Source of the DNA: an uncultured Anaerolineae bacterium
GTDB taxonomy: Bacteria; Chloroflexota; Anaerolineae; Aggregatilineales; Phototrophicaceae
Length of the DNA stretch: 49,797 nucleotides
NCBI GenBank assembly: GCA_937944445.1
Contig: CALDYP010000060.1
Coordinates: 1 to 49,797, forward strand
Reading direction: 5' to 3'
Below the pieces are notes generated by a model that was not told the DNA's origin, ran no database searches, and worked only from the letters and a program-made list of their open reading frames with translations. Positions 1 through 8,715 of this stretch are shown in pieces. Made by a program: the position numbers and the translations under genes. Every line of letters begins with the position of its first letter. The first letter of the stretch is position 1.

Positions 1-183
1 GCCGCTCAACAGCCCGGCCACCCGCGGCAGCGACGCGAACAGCGCGATCTGCTCCGGCGGGTAGCCGAGGCTGACGTAGTAGAAGTTCAAGACCACGTCA
101 GGGACGCCGAAGAAGCCGACGTGAAAGAGCAGCGTGAAGGCCAGCAAGCGGCCTGCATCACCCCGCAGCAGCGCCCAACTCAT
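1..183 (-). CDS. MFS transporter, N-terminal fragment (runs off left edge)
   Basis: An open frame of 61 codons starts at ATG 183 and is still open at base 1. It reads as an N-terminal cytoplasmic stretch (MSWALLRGDAGRLLAFTLLF) followed by a hydrophobic helix and then SLGYPPEQIALFASLPRVAG. That loop after transmembrane helix 1 is typical of major facilitator superfamily permeases. The start lies 4 bases past the stop of the upstream amidohydrolase gene, so it is the last visible gene of the leftward operon. It would plausibly import the substrate or export a product of that pathway. Only the first one or two helices are present, so substrate class cannot be judged. Confidence 0.7.
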   Translation of the reverse strand, partial: MSWALLRGDAGRLLAFTLLFHVGFFGVPDVVLNFYYVSLGYPPEQIALFASLPRVAGLLSG

Positions 184-187
184 GGCT

Positions 188-1432
188 TTAGCCACCAACC
201 CCGATCATCCGCTTGCCGCCGATGAACGTCATGACGACTCGTTCCAGCGCGTCGAGCGTCTCCAGCGGGTTGCCGTCGATCACGATTACGTCGGCCAGCT
301 TGCCCGCCTCAAGCGTGCCGAGCTTGTCGGCCATGCGGCTGATGCGCGCCGGGACGATGGTCGCGCTGCGCAGCGCGTCGTAGTTGTCTCGCTTGAGGCC
401 GAGCTGCACCATGAACTTCAACTCCGGCGCGACGACCTCATGCCCGACGGCAGGGCTGCCCGCGTCCGTCCCAAAGGCGATCGGGACGCCCGCTTTGGCG
501 GCGTTCTGCAAGCCCTGATAGCGGGCCGGGTTGGCGATGGCCTTCTTGCGCTCGGCGATCTTCCACTCTGGGATGTTGAACTGGCGAGCGACGACCTCAT
601 CCGCCTGCATGACCAGCGGGGCGAAGGTCGTCACGATTGGGATCTGCTTGTCGAGCAGCAGTTGGATCGTCGCGTCGCTCATGCTGCCGCCGTGTTCGAT
701 GCAGTCCACGCCGAACTCGGCCACGCGCTTGATGCAGGCGTCGTAGGTGGCGTGCGCGGTGATCGGCAGGCCGTTACGATGCGCCTCGTCGATCACCGCG
801 GCCAGTTCCTCATCGGTGAACTCTAACGTGTCGTGGCAAGCCATGATCTTGATGAGGTCAGCGCCGCCGCGCACCTGCTCGCGCACGGCACGGCGCATCT
901 CGTCCGCCCCGCTCGCCTCGCGGCAGCACCAGTAGGTGTGGCCGCCGGTCTGCACGATGGCCTGCCCGCACACCAGCAGGCGCGGCCCGGGGAAGATCCC
1001 CTGCTCGACAGCTTGCTTGGCGAACAGGTTAGCCGTATTCATCCCCAGATCGCGCACAAGCGTCACGCCCGCGCGCAGGCTCTTCAACATGTTGGCAGCG
1101 CTCTTGTAAGCGCTGATCTCGGGCGCGTCGTCCATCGACTGGCGCGCGAGGTCGTGAATGCCGTCCCATGCGAGGTGCGCGTGTGAGTTGATCAGGCCGG
1201 GCATGATCGTCAAGCCCGCGCAGTCGATCACCTCCGCGCTCGTCTCGCCGAGGTCGGCGCTGCGCCCCACAGCCTTGATCTGGCCGTGTTCGATCTCGAC
1301 AAAACCATCCTCGATCACCTCATCCTCGACGCACGTCAGCACCCGCCCCCCTTTGAGGACGCGGTGCGGCGCGGGCAGGTCAAACAGCGGTTTGATGATC
1401 TTTTGATAGCGCCACGCAGCAGGTTCAGGCAC
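188..1432 (-). CDS. Amidohydrolase, imidazolonepropionase-like (COG1228 type)
   Basis: Predicted cytoplasmic metal-dependent amidohydrolase of about 414 residues. Visible elements are an N-terminal beta-sandwich strand set (RVLKGGRVLTC), the metal-binding HxH in INSHAHLAWDG, the lysine/strand-4 region GADLIKIMACHD, the histidines ITAHATYD and CIEHGG, and the catalytic aspartate region AFGTDAGSP. The C-terminal strands end GKLADVIVIDGNPLE, as in imidazolonepropionase-related hydrolases and Xaa-Pro dipeptidase-like enzymes. I chose the GTG at 1432 because GGGAGG stands 6 bases in front of it. A TTG 21 bases further up lacks a ribosome site. The gene follows the M14 peptidase by 62 bases and is followed by the transporter. 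Substrate unknown; hydrolysis of a cyclic amide or a peptide bond is inferred from family and context. Confidence 0.82.
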   Translation of the reverse strand: MPEPAAWRYQKIIKPLFDLPAPHRVLKGGRVLTCVEDEVIEDGFVEIEHGQIKAVGRSADLGETSAEVIDCAGLTIMPGLINSHAHLAWDGIHDLARQSMDDAPEISAYKSAANMLKSLRAGVTLVRDLGMNTANLFAKQAVEQGIFPGPRLLVCGQAIVQTGGHTYWCCREASGADEMRRAVREQVRGGADLIKIMACHDTLEFTDEELAAVIDEAHRNGLPITAHATYDACIKRVAEFGVDCIEHGGSMSDATIQLLLDKQIPIVTTFAPLVMQADEVVARQFNIPEWKIAERKKAIANPARYQGLQNAAKAGVPIAFGTDAGSPAVGHEVVAPELKFMVQLGLKRDNYDALRSATIVPARISRMADKLGTLEAGKLADVIVIDGNPLETLDALERVVMTFIGGKRMIGVGG

Positions 1433-1494
1433 AACACACCTCCCGTTTATCAACCGTGTTCAGTAAAAGATGTCCTATTTTCAACCGACGCAGG

Positions 1495-3201
1495 CTAGCC
1501 CTGCACGTCAACCGTCACCTGATGCGCGCCAGCGCGCGGGGCACGCGCCGTCAGCGTGAGGGCGCTGTCCGTCGTGCGCACCAGCCACTCAACCGGCTTG
1601 CGCGTCGTGTTCCACGCCCGCATCCACGGCGACCACGGGGCGCGGCGCTCGTCACGCCCGGCCAAATGGCCGAGATCTTGCGTCGGCTGGCCGATGAGCA
1701 GATCCCCCTCCGCCACGTGAATCGACACCGTAACCGTGCCCGCCGTGTCGTGCTCTAGGGCGCGCTGGCTGGTGTAAGTCGGCAGGTAGCCGTGGTTGGC
1801 CACAACAGCGCTCACCTTGACAAGGTCAGCGGTGAGGCGCTCGGCTTGGGCCGATTCGACGCGCACGAGCGGCGCGCAAGCTGCATGGCGCAGCGTGAAC
1901 AGGCAGTTCGTGTGGATCGTTTGATGCAGGAAGCCGCGCGCCTGCTCGCTGGCTGCCCAACTAGCGGGCGGCGGGTTGCGGAAGGTGTACATATGCGTCC
2001 AGCCGCCGATCTCAACTGGGCCGAGCTGCGGATGATCAAACGGCTGCCAGTCGATGAAGCCGCGCCCGCCGAGATGCTCATCGTTGTACTTCAGCAAGGC
2101 GATCTCATCTGCCGTTGAGCGCGCCCGCACCTGATACTTGGCCGGGTCGGCGATGCCCGCAGCCAGCTCCGGGTTCCACAGCTCGGTTGAGAACGTCACG
2201 ATGCCCATCTCGTCGTATGACCACTGCATGAGCGACCCCACGCGCGGGTTGGACGGGTCAGCCGTGAACTCCTCAAACACCGAAATCACCGGATACCCTG
2301 TGAGCGTCGTGCCGACCGCCCCCAACGCCCTGTAGAGCGCCAGATCGTGCGGGGGGATGACGCTGTCCGGCGCGACCAGCGACGGGCGCAGGATGACGCC
2401 GCCGTGCGTGTGGTAGCACTGCATCCCGGCGATGTTCGGGTGATCTAGCAGGAAGCGCATCACCGCGCGCGATTCCGGCTCTGACAGGGGCGATTCCCCC
2501 GCGCCGTACTCGCGGAACTCCGGCCGCCAGCCGGCTGGAAAGTTGCGGTTCAGGTTGCCGTCGCGCGGTCGTTCGATCTCAATCGTCACGCCGTCCCAGT
2601 CGCCTTTGATGACGCCCTCGCGGTAGAGCCGATAGTACACCCCGCCGACCTCACCCGGCTCGCGCAGCACCATCAGGCGCGGGTCTTCGTCTGAGACCTT
2701 CCACTCGCCCGCGGGGTCTGGCACGCGCATCTGGACGATGAAGCCATCACCGTTGACGTCCTGCTGGCAGAGGCCGCGCGTCTGCTCTTCGCCGGGCAGA
2801 TAGCGCCCGTTGCCGCACCAGTGATGCGCCGTTTTGAGGCTGATCTCCGCGCCGTCGGGGTTCGTGCGCGGCAGAATGTAGAACGTCGTGTTCTGCAGCA
2901 GCCACGTCACCAGCGGGTCGCTTTCATAGTGCGACAGCAGATACCAGATCGTGTAAAGCGCGGTGTGCGAGGTGGCCACCTCCTCGGCGTGGATGTGGGC
3001 GTCGATGTAGAAGGCGGGCTTATCGTGGTGCGGGCCAGTGGCCGCGTCGGTGATCGTCATCGCCCAGATGTCGCGCCCGCGCCAGCTCTGGCCAATCGAT
3101 TCGAGCGCTGCTAGCTGCGGGTAGGCCGCGGCCAACCCTTGCAGGTGTGCGGTCAGCGCGTCGTAGTCGAAGTACTCGCTGAAGTCGATGTGGTAGGTCA
3201 T
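1495..3201 (-). CDS. M14-family zinc carboxypeptidase
   Basis: 568 residues, with no evident signal peptide, so probably cytoplasmic. The M14 zinc-peptidase fold shows the HxxE zinc motif DAHIHAEE (His71, Glu74), the substrate-binding segment TNPDGAE, NRNFPAGW (NRNF signature) and the third zinc ligand region QCYHTHGG. A region around STELWNPE may supply the general-base glutamate. About 180 extra C-terminal residues form a beta-rich accessory domain, making it longer than single-domain carboxypeptidases (about 300-400). Its ATG overlaps the stop of the upstream cyclic amidohydrolase (ATGA), which indicates translational coupling. Likely role: removal of a C-terminal or amide-linked amino acid from the pathway substrate. 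The actual substrate is not visible. Confidence 0.85.
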   Translation of the reverse strand: MTYHIDFSEYFDYDALTAHLQGLAAAYPQLAALESIGQSWRGRDIWAMTITDAATGPHHDKPAFYIDAHIHAEEVATSHTALYTIWYLLSHYESDPLVTWLLQNTTFYILPRTNPDGAEISLKTAHHWCGNGRYLPGEEQTRGLCQQDVNGDGFIVQMRVPDPAGEWKVSDEDPRLMVLREPGEVGGVYYRLYREGVIKGDWDGVTIEIERPRDGNLNRNFPAGWRPEFREYGAGESPLSEPESRAVMRFLLDHPNIAGMQCYHTHGGVILRPSLVAPDSVIPPHDLALYRALGAVGTTLTGYPVISVFEEFTADPSNPRVGSLMQWSYDEMGIVTFSTELWNPELAAGIADPAKYQVRARSTADEIALLKYNDEHLGGRGFIDWQPFDHPQLGPVEIGGWTHMYTFRNPPPASWAASEQARGFLHQTIHTNCLFTLRHAACAPLVRVESAQAERLTADLVKVSAVVANHGYLPTYTSQRALEHDTAGTVTVSIHVAEGDLLIGQPTQDLGHLAGRDERRAPWSPWMRAWNTTRKPVEWLVRTTDSALTLTARAPRAGAHQVTVDVQG

Positions 3202-4589
3202 AGCCCCTCCGGCGTGACAAATTGGCCCCAGCCCGGCTCGCCGACGATCTGCCCGTCCACGAACACGGTGCGCCCGTTGACCAGCGTCCGCCGCACGCTG
3301 CCGCAGAAGGTCATCCCCTCGTAGAGCTTATCCGTGCCGCGCGATTGGCTGAACAGCTTCTCCGGCTGGATCGTCGTGGGCGTAGTCGGGTCGTAGATCA
3401 CAAGGTCGGCGTCGCTGCCAACGCGGATCACCCCTTTACGCGGATAAAGGTTGAAGCGCTTGGCTCCGTTCGTGCTGATGAGCCGTACCGCCTCCAGCAG
3501 CGTCACGCGCCCCTCGTGCGCAGCGTGCAGCATGCCCAGCAGCAACTCCTCCACGCCGGGCGCGCCGGGCGGCGTGCGCCAGATGTCCGTGCGGGCGCGC
3601 TCTTTTTCCTCTACTGTGAAGGGGGAATGATCGGTCGTGACGGCGATCAAGCTGCCGTCGCGCAGCCCCTGCCACAGGGCATCTTGATCGCTCTGTTGGC
3701 GCAGCGGCGGGTTGATCTTGGCGTAGGGGCCGACGCGCTCCATGTCGGCTTCAGTGAAGAACAAGTAGTGCGGGCACGTCTCGCCGGTGACGGGGTAGCC
3801 ATCGCGCTGCCAGCGGCGGATCGTGTTCAGGGCGGCGGCGCTCGACACGTGCGCGATGTGAACGCTCGCGCCGATGTGCTCGTTCATCGAGAGGATTTGG
3901 GCGATGCCCAACGCCTCTACATGCGGCGGGCGCGATTCGCCGTGCGCGCGGATGTCGCTGCGCCCTGCAGCGACCAACTGCGCCGTGTGCCACGTCAGCA
4001 GGTCGTCGTTCTCCGCGTGGATGACCGTCGGCAGTTGGGTCGGCGCGACGAGTTTGAGCGCCTGCCACTGCTGCGATGCGTCCGGCAGGCACAAGCCTTC
4101 AAATTCGTCGCTGCGGCCAGCGGGCGCGCTCGTCTGGAAGATCTTCCACGCGATCGCCCCTGCCGCAACCATCGCGTCGATCTCGCGCGGGTCGAGCAGG
4201 CCGGGCGCGCCATACAACCCAAAGTTGACGTAGGCGTTTTCCTGCCCAAGCTGCTTGCGCGCTTGAAAGATGTCGCCGGTGGCGCAGCACGGCTTAGAGA
4301 TCGGCATCTCAAAGACGGTCGTCACCCCGCCGGCGGCAGCCGCGCGCGTCTCAGTCGCAAAGTCGCCGCGGGCGGGGTAAGCGGGCGCGCGACAGTGGAA
4401 GTGGATGTCAATCGCCCCGGGCAGCACGTAGCCGCCCCCCGCGTCGATCACCTCGCGGGCGTGGTCAAGGTGCGTGTCCTCTGCGGCCAGCAGCGCGACA
4501 ATCCGCCCCGACCGAACGGCAACCGACAGGCGTTCAACGCTGTGCTCCATCACCACTTGGCCGTTTACGATCAGCGTGTCATAAGTCAT
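3198..4589 (-). CDS. Cyclic amidohydrolase (dihydroorotase/allantoinase/hydantoinase type)
   Basis: 463 residues, the usual length of allantoinases and dihydropyrimidinases. The binuclear-metal site is complete by eye: DIHFHCRAP (HxH), the carboxylated lysine in IAWKIFQTSAP, His in VIHAENDD, His in HIAHVSSAA, and the catalytic Asp in VTTDHSPF. CPHYLFFTEADMERVGPYAK and KINPPLR are typical of the dihydroorotase/allantoinase branch. The reaction would be reversible hydrolysis of a cyclic amide or ureide ring. Start and stop each overlap a neighbour by the ATGA pattern (M20 deacylase upstream, M14 peptidase downstream). Pyrimidine biosynthesis is unlikely, because no pyr genes are present. Allantoinase is possible but no other purine-catabolic gene is certain, so I leave the symbol blank. 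Confidence 0.85.
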   Translation of the reverse strand: MTYDTLIVNGQVVMEHSVERLSVAVRSGRIVALLAAEDTHLDHAREVIDAGGGYVLPGAIDIHFHCRAPAYPARGDFATETRAAAAGGVTTVFEMPISKPCCATGDIFQARKQLGQENAYVNFGLYGAPGLLDPREIDAMVAAGAIAWKIFQTSAPAGRSDEFEGLCLPDASQQWQALKLVAPTQLPTVIHAENDDLLTWHTAQLVAAGRSDIRAHGESRPPHVEALGIAQILSMNEHIGASVHIAHVSSAAALNTIRRWQRDGYPVTGETCPHYLFFTEADMERVGPYAKINPPLRQQSDQDALWQGLRDGSLIAVTTDHSPFTVEEKERARTDIWRTPPGAPGVEELLLGMLHAAHEGRVTLLEAVRLISTNGAKRFNLYPRKGVIRVGSDADLVIYDPTTPTTIQPEKLFSQSRGTDKLYEGMTFCGSVRRTLVNGRTVFVDGQIVGEPGWGQFVTPEGL

Positions 4590-5791
4590 TGTCCCATACC
4601 GTTCAGCAAAGAAGTCTCTAAGAAGTGGATCAAGATGCTGGTTGTCGCTTGCAAATCCTCTACCGCGGTGTACTCGTCAAACGCGTGGGCGACCTCGTAC
4701 GTGCCCGGCCCGAAGATGACCATCTCGCCCGCGGGCACACAGCCCACAAGGTGCTTGGCATCGCTGCCGGGCAGGTAGCCAATCGGGCCGGGGTCAGCGT
4801 TCAGAACATGGCGCACGCTCGCCAAGAAGGCCTGCCCCAACGCTGATTCCACCGTCGAGGCGAACCAATTCGACACCTGATACTCACCGACGGTCAGACG
4901 CGCTTCTGGCCCGTATTGGCCGAGGTCAACCGCTGCGATGACCGCTTCCAGCTCGCGTTTGACCGTTTCCGGGTCTTCATGCGGGATCATGCGCCGATCG
5001 AGGTAGGCGGCGGCGCTGTCTGGAACGGCGTTGGCGGTGCTGCCGCCTGCGATCACGCCGACGTTGCACGTGGGCCGCCCTACGGTCGGATGCACGCGGC
5101 TGGCCAGCGCCTGATGGTAGCGCTCTAGCGCCAGCACCGCGCGCGCCAGCACCACGACAGCGTTCACGCCGCGGTCAGGGTTCGTCGCGTGGACGCTGCG
5201 GCCGTACGCCCGCACGGTCGCCCGCAGCACGCCCTTGTGCGCGTTGGCCACGCGGTTATCGGTCTGCTCGCCCACGATGATGAAATCACACGGTGGCAGC
5301 AAGCCGCTCTCCGCCAGCCATTTCGTCCCCAACACGCCGCCCGTCTCCTCTTCCGCAGCGGCCACCAGCACCACCGTTCCGCGCAGGCGGGCGCGCTGAG
5401 CGGCGCACGTCGCCAGCGCAGTGAGCATGGCGGCCAGCGGCGCTTTGTCGTCCACGCTGCCCTTGCCGTAGATGTGCCCGTCGCGCATCACCCCGCCGTA
5501 GGGGTCTACGCTCCAGCGGGCGGCCTCGTCAGCGGCGATGGGAACTGTGTCGAGGTGGGCGTGCAGCATGATCGTCGGGCCAGCGTGTGCGCCGCGCAGC
5601 GTGCCGATCACGCTCACGGCTTGCGGCTTCTCAGGCGGAGCGTGCGGCTGCACGTCGTCGCAGCCGTGTCGCTGCAAAAAGGCCGCCACAAACGCGGCCA
5701 CCTCGCGGGTATCTCCCGGCGGGTTCGGCGATGGAATGCGGATGAGCGCTTGCAGCAGCGCCACCACGTCGGCTGCGGGTTGTAGGCTCAT
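4586..5791 (-). CDS. M20-family deacylase/peptidase (ArgE/DapE type)
   Basis: 401 residues, close to the ArgE/DapE/ACY1 norm. Metal-binding and catalytic motifs are present in order: MLHAHLDTVP (His and Asp), GSVDDKAPLAAMLTAL (bridging Asp), AAEEETGG (catalytic Glu and metal Glu), IIVGEQTDN, and a late histidine near VAHAFDEYT. The central dimerisation domain (VRAYGRSVHATNPDRGVNAV) is present. These enzymes hydrolyse the amide of N-acyl or N-carbamoyl amino acids, or dipeptides. Placed between the aminotransferase (7-base gap) and the ring-opening amidohydrolase (ATGA overlap), it could cleave the linear product of ring opening to a free amino acid. That order of steps is inference. Confidence 0.87.
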   Translation of the reverse strand: MSLQPAADVVALLQALIRIPSPNPPGDTREVAAFVAAFLQRHGCDDVQPHAPPEKPQAVSVIGTLRGAHAGPTIMLHAHLDTVPIAADEAARWSVDPYGGVMRDGHIYGKGSVDDKAPLAAMLTALATCAAQRARLRGTVVLVAAAEEETGGVLGTKWLAESGLLPPCDFIIVGEQTDNRVANAHKGVLRATVRAYGRSVHATNPDRGVNAVVVLARAVLALERYHQALASRVHPTVGRPTCNVGVIAGGSTANAVPDSAAAYLDRRMIPHEDPETVKRELEAVIAAVDLGQYGPEARLTVGEYQVSNWFASTVESALGQAFLASVRHVLNADPGPIGYLPGSDAKHLVGCVPAGEMVIFGPGTYEVAHAFDEYTAVEDLQATTSILIHFLETSLLNGMGQ

Positions 5792-5798
5792 CGCGCCC

Positions 5799-6992
5799 TC
5801 ACTTCAGCCGATAGCGCTCGACGACCGAGCGCATCCGCTCAAGCGCCTCGCGCAGCAGATCCGTCGATTGCAGCACGCTGATCCGCAGATAGCCGCCCCA
5901 GTTCTCGCCAAAGCCCGTGCCGGGGAAGATCAGCACGCGGCCTTCCTTCAGCAGCAGGTAGCTCAGCTCGGTCGCGTGGATGCCCACAGATGATGAGTTC
6001 GTCCACAGGAAGAAGGCCCCGCGCGGCTCGCTGTAATCTAGGACTAGCTCGCGCAACCCAGCCATCAGCACGCGGCGGCGCTCGTCGTAGATGCGCAGGA
6101 ACTCGCGCACCGGCTCCTGTGAGCCGGTCAGCGCCGCCAGCGCCGCCCGCTGCGAGACCGCCGCCGCGGGGCCGGTCGTCAGCGCTTTGACCCGCGTCAG
6201 CGCGTCGATCACGTTGGCCGGGGCGCACACGTAGCCCACTCTCAGGCCGGTCATCGCATACGTCTTGGAGAAGCCGTTCAGCGTGATCGTGCGCTCAGCC
6301 ATGCCGGGCAGCGAGCCGATGCTGAAGTGCCGCCAGCCGTCGTAGACAAACTGTTCGTAGATCTCATCGCTGATGACGATCAAGTTGTGTCGGATGGCGA
6401 TCTCGGCGATCTGGCGCAGGCGCTCCTCGGTGACGATACCGCCAGTTGGGTTGCTTGGCGTCACGATCAGCAGGGCTTTGGCGCGCGGGGTGATGGCCGC
6501 CTCGACCGCCTCCGGGCGCAGGTTGAAGGCGTCGGCGTGGTCAGTCGGGATCATCACCATGCGCCCGCCGGCGCTCTCGATCGCCTCATCGTAGGACGTG
6601 TAGCGCGGGTCGGGGACGAGCACCTCATCGCCGGGGTCGAGCAGCGCCTGCATGATGAGGAACAGCCCCTCTTGGCCGCCGGTCGTCACGATCACGTTTT
6701 CCACCTGCGCGGGGATGCCGTTCTCGCGGCGCAGCTTCTCCGCGATGGCAGCGCGCAGCGCCGATAGGCCAGCCACCGGGCTGACCTCGTTCGGGTGATC
6801 GCGCAGGGCTTGCTTGGCGGCGGCGATGATATGCGGCGGGCAGGCCAAGTCCGGGTCGCCGCGCCCCAGCGCAATCGCATCCGGGAACTGTTGGGACAGC
6901 TCCATCAACGCGTAGCGAAGCTGCGTGCCGTCTGCGGCCACCGCACGGATCGCCTCTGGAATGTTGGGGTTGAAAGCCCGCGTCGTCATCAT
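5799..6992 (-). CDS. PLP-dependent aminotransferase, class I/II
   Basis: 397 residues, fold type I. The active-site residues are all visible: the cofactor-anchoring segment TTGGQEGL, Asn181 in TPSNPTGG, Asp209 and Tyr212 in ISDEIYEQFVY, the Schiff-base Lys243 in NGFSKTYAMTGLRVGY, and the substrate carboxylate arginine near the C-terminus. I chose ATG 6992 because it overlaps the stop of the preceding gene as ATGA and has GGAG just upstream. A longer open frame up to 7313 overlaps that gene and has no homologous character. It would transaminate an amino acid released by the operon's hydrolases. Its immediate upstream neighbour is a truncated paralogue lacking the lysine, suggesting a regulatory or structural partner. 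Confidence 0.9.
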   Translation of the reverse strand: MMTTRAFNPNIPEAIRAVAADGTQLRYALMELSQQFPDAIALGRGDPDLACPPHIIAAAKQALRDHPNEVSPVAGLSALRAAIAEKLRRENGIPAQVENVIVTTGGQEGLFLIMQALLDPGDEVLVPDPRYTSYDEAIESAGGRMVMIPTDHADAFNLRPEAVEAAITPRAKALLIVTPSNPTGGIVTEERLRQIAEIAIRHNLIVISDEIYEQFVYDGWRHFSIGSLPGMAERTITLNGFSKTYAMTGLRVGYVCAPANVIDALTRVKALTTGPAAAVSQRAALAALTGSQEPVREFLRIYDERRRVLMAGLRELVLDYSEPRGAFFLWTNSSSVGIHATELSYLLLKEGRVLIFPGTGFGENWGGYLRISVLQSTDLLREALERMRSVVERYRLK

Positions 6993-7648
6993 CGCTCCAA
7001 TCCTGTGGCTGCCCACTGAGACACGCTCGGCGTGCAGATCGTCATGCTCTGTTTGTAGGCGCGCAGCTTGCCCGCCGCTTTCGAACCGGCCATGAAGCCC
7101 ACACGCCAGCCAATTAGCTCGGCAAACTCGCCGATGAGCAGCACGCGCTCGGCCTGCTCCGTGGGCAGGTGATAGGCCTCGCCGCGCTGGTACTCGCACA
7201 CGATCCACGGCGCAGCGGTCGCCAGCGCGGCGGTGAGGCTCGCCGCCCCCACCGCGTAGATCAAGTCCGCTTGGGTGGGGTCGTCCGTCAGCGTTAAGCC
7301 TAGCAGGGCGCACACCCCGCTGAGGTCGGCTTGTGGGCTGGCGACGCGCCCCCCCGACGGCACAAGCTGCTTGAGCGCCACAAACCGCCCCTCGACCACC
7401 CCGCAGGTGATCGTGATCGCGTCAGGGGCGATGGGCAGGCCAGCCGCCGTCAGCGCAGCCGTCACCTGCTGGCGCAGCGGCAGGATGCCCGGACGATCGG
7501 TGTAGTGCGTGCGCCCAGCGTCGAGCGCCTGCTCTGCCGCATGGAGCGCCCCCTCCGGCGCGGGCAGCGTCGCAGTCAGCGTCGGCGCAGGCGGCAAGCC
7601 CATCACCCGCGCGGCCAGTGGGCGGGTCAACGTTTGTAAAGCACTCAT
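6989..7648 (-). CDS. Truncated aminotransferase homologue lacking the PLP lysine
   Basis: 219 residues. The N-terminal half matches the start of class I/II aminotransferases (THYTDRPGILPLRQQVTAAL, then ITITCGVVEGRFVALKQLV, the helix before the cofactor loop). The middle of the large domain, including the NPTG and DExY segments, is almost absent. The sequence resumes at ERVLLIGEFAELIGWRVGF, which aligns with ERTITLNGFSK-TYAMTGLRVGY of the next gene. At the Schiff-base lysine it has Glu177. It therefore cannot form the internal aldimine. The frame is intact, the codon pattern matches its neighbours, and both ends are ATGA overlaps, so it looks maintained rather than decaying. Possible roles: subunit partner of the downstream enzyme, or ligand sensor. 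Confidence 0.75.
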   Translation of the reverse strand: MSALQTLTRPLAARVMGLPPAPTLTATLPAPEGALHAAEQALDAGRTHYTDRPGILPLRQQVTAALTAAGLPIAPDAITITCGVVEGRFVALKQLVPSGGRVASPQADLSGVCALLGLTLTDDPTQADLIYAVGAASLTAALATAAPWIVCEYQRGEAYHLPTEQAERVLLIGEFAELIGWRVGFMAGSKAAGKLRAYKQSMTICTPSVSQWAATGLER

Positions 7649-8712
7649 GAGATCACCTCTCGTCTGAACGGGAACGACACCTTGAGGGTCGCGGCCAATT
7701 CTTGTAACTGATCGAACACTTCTGCGTCCAGCTCGCAGCCGCTGCGGCGGTAGTGCTGCTCGCGGCGGTGGTCGATCTCGCCGGGGACGAGGATTTCGTC
7801 AAAGCCCGGGCGCAGCTTCTGCGCTTTGATGTCGCGGATGAAGGCATCCACGCGGTCGGTGAAGGCTTTGAGCGGCATGAAGAACTCGATGTCAAGGGCG
7901 ATGAACGTGTGCGCCACGTCCTGCTTGGCCGGGTTGCTGTAGGGCATCAAGCCGTAGCCCCCGCCGCTGATGACCCCCGTCAGCACGTCCGTCATGACCG
8001 CCAGCCCGTAGCCCTTGTGCCCGCCGATCCCTAGCAAGAAGCCCTGCATGGCGGCGCTCGGGTCGTCGGTCTCGTGGCCTTCAGGGGTCAGCGCCCAGTC
8101 GAGCGGCATCTTTTTGCCCTCGCGCTCGTACCAGCGCATCATGCCCTTGCCTGCAGTCGTCAGGGCGATGTCTAACACGAGCGGGAAGCCCATGCCGGTT
8201 GGCGCAGCGATCCCCCATGGGTTCGTCCCAGTGACGCCGGTCGCGCCGCCCCACGGGGCCATCTCCGGCCCGGCGTTGGTCATGGCAACGCCGATGCACT
8301 TGTAGTCCAGCGCGACCAACGCCGGAACCGCTGACGAGCCAAAGTGGGTGCTGTTGCGCACGATGACCGTCCCGACGCCGCTCACTTTGGCCTTTTGCGC
8401 GGCGAGGTGCATGCTGCGCTGCGCCACCGCTGACCCCAAGCCGTTGTGCGCGTCCACCAGCGCCAGCGCGGGCGTCTCTTTGACGATCTCGAACGGCGCG
8501 GTGGGGTTCACGTAGCCGCGCGAAATCCGCTCATAGTAGATCGGCAGCCGCCGCACCCCCTGCCCCTGACCGGGCAGCGTGTGCAGCTCACTATACATGA
8601 GGCCGTGCGCGCACATGCGCGCCTCGTCCTCTGGCACGCCCATCGCACGGAACGCCTTGTACGTGAAATCTGCCAGCTTGTCAGCAGGCACGCGCACCAG
8701 CGTAATCGCCAT
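7645..8712 (-). CDS. Malate/L-lactate-type dehydrogenase (Ldh_2 / COG2055 family)
   Basis: 355 residues, the usual size of this NAD(P)-dependent 2-hydroxyacid dehydrogenase family, which includes malate, L-sulfolactate, ureidoglycolate and delta-piperideine-2-carboxylate reductases. Family motifs are RNSTHFGSSAVPAL (catalytic His region), TNAGPEMAPWGG, TGTNPWGIAAP and IGGHKGYGLAVMTDVLTGVI. It is 3 bases after the VOC gene and overlaps the truncated aminotransferase gene by ATGA. Next to an aminotransferase, the natural reading is interconversion of the 2-oxo acid and its 2-hydroxy acid, or reduction of a cyclic imine. Family membership is clear; substrate cannot be assigned from sequence alone. 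Confidence 0.88.
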   Translation of the reverse strand: MAITLVRVPADKLADFTYKAFRAMGVPEDEARMCAHGLMYSELHTLPGQGQGVRRLPIYYERISRGYVNPTAPFEIVKETPALALVDAHNGLGSAVAQRSMHLAAQKAKVSGVGTVIVRNSTHFGSSAVPALVALDYKCIGVAMTNAGPEMAPWGGATGVTGTNPWGIAAPTGMGFPLVLDIALTTAGKGMMRWYEREGKKMPLDWALTPEGHETDDPSAAMQGFLLGIGGHKGYGLAVMTDVLTGVISGGGYGLMPYSNPAKQDVAHTFIALDIEFFMPLKAFTDRVDAFIRDIKAQKLRPGFDEILVPGEIDHRREQHYRRSGCELDAEVFDQLQELAATLKVSFPFRREVIS

Positions 8713-8715
8713 AGG

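Noticed and set aside
3222-4778. Plus-strand open frame of 518 residues antisense to the cyclic amidohydrolase
   Set aside because: Composition (Arg/Ala/Val rich) and opposite coding strand show it to be a high-GC shadow of the real gene.
6993-7313. Upstream extension of the aminotransferase by 107 residues
   Set aside because: It lies over the truncated aminotransferase gene, is Arg/Gly-rich and non-homologous; ATG 6992 has a ribosome site and ATGA overlap.
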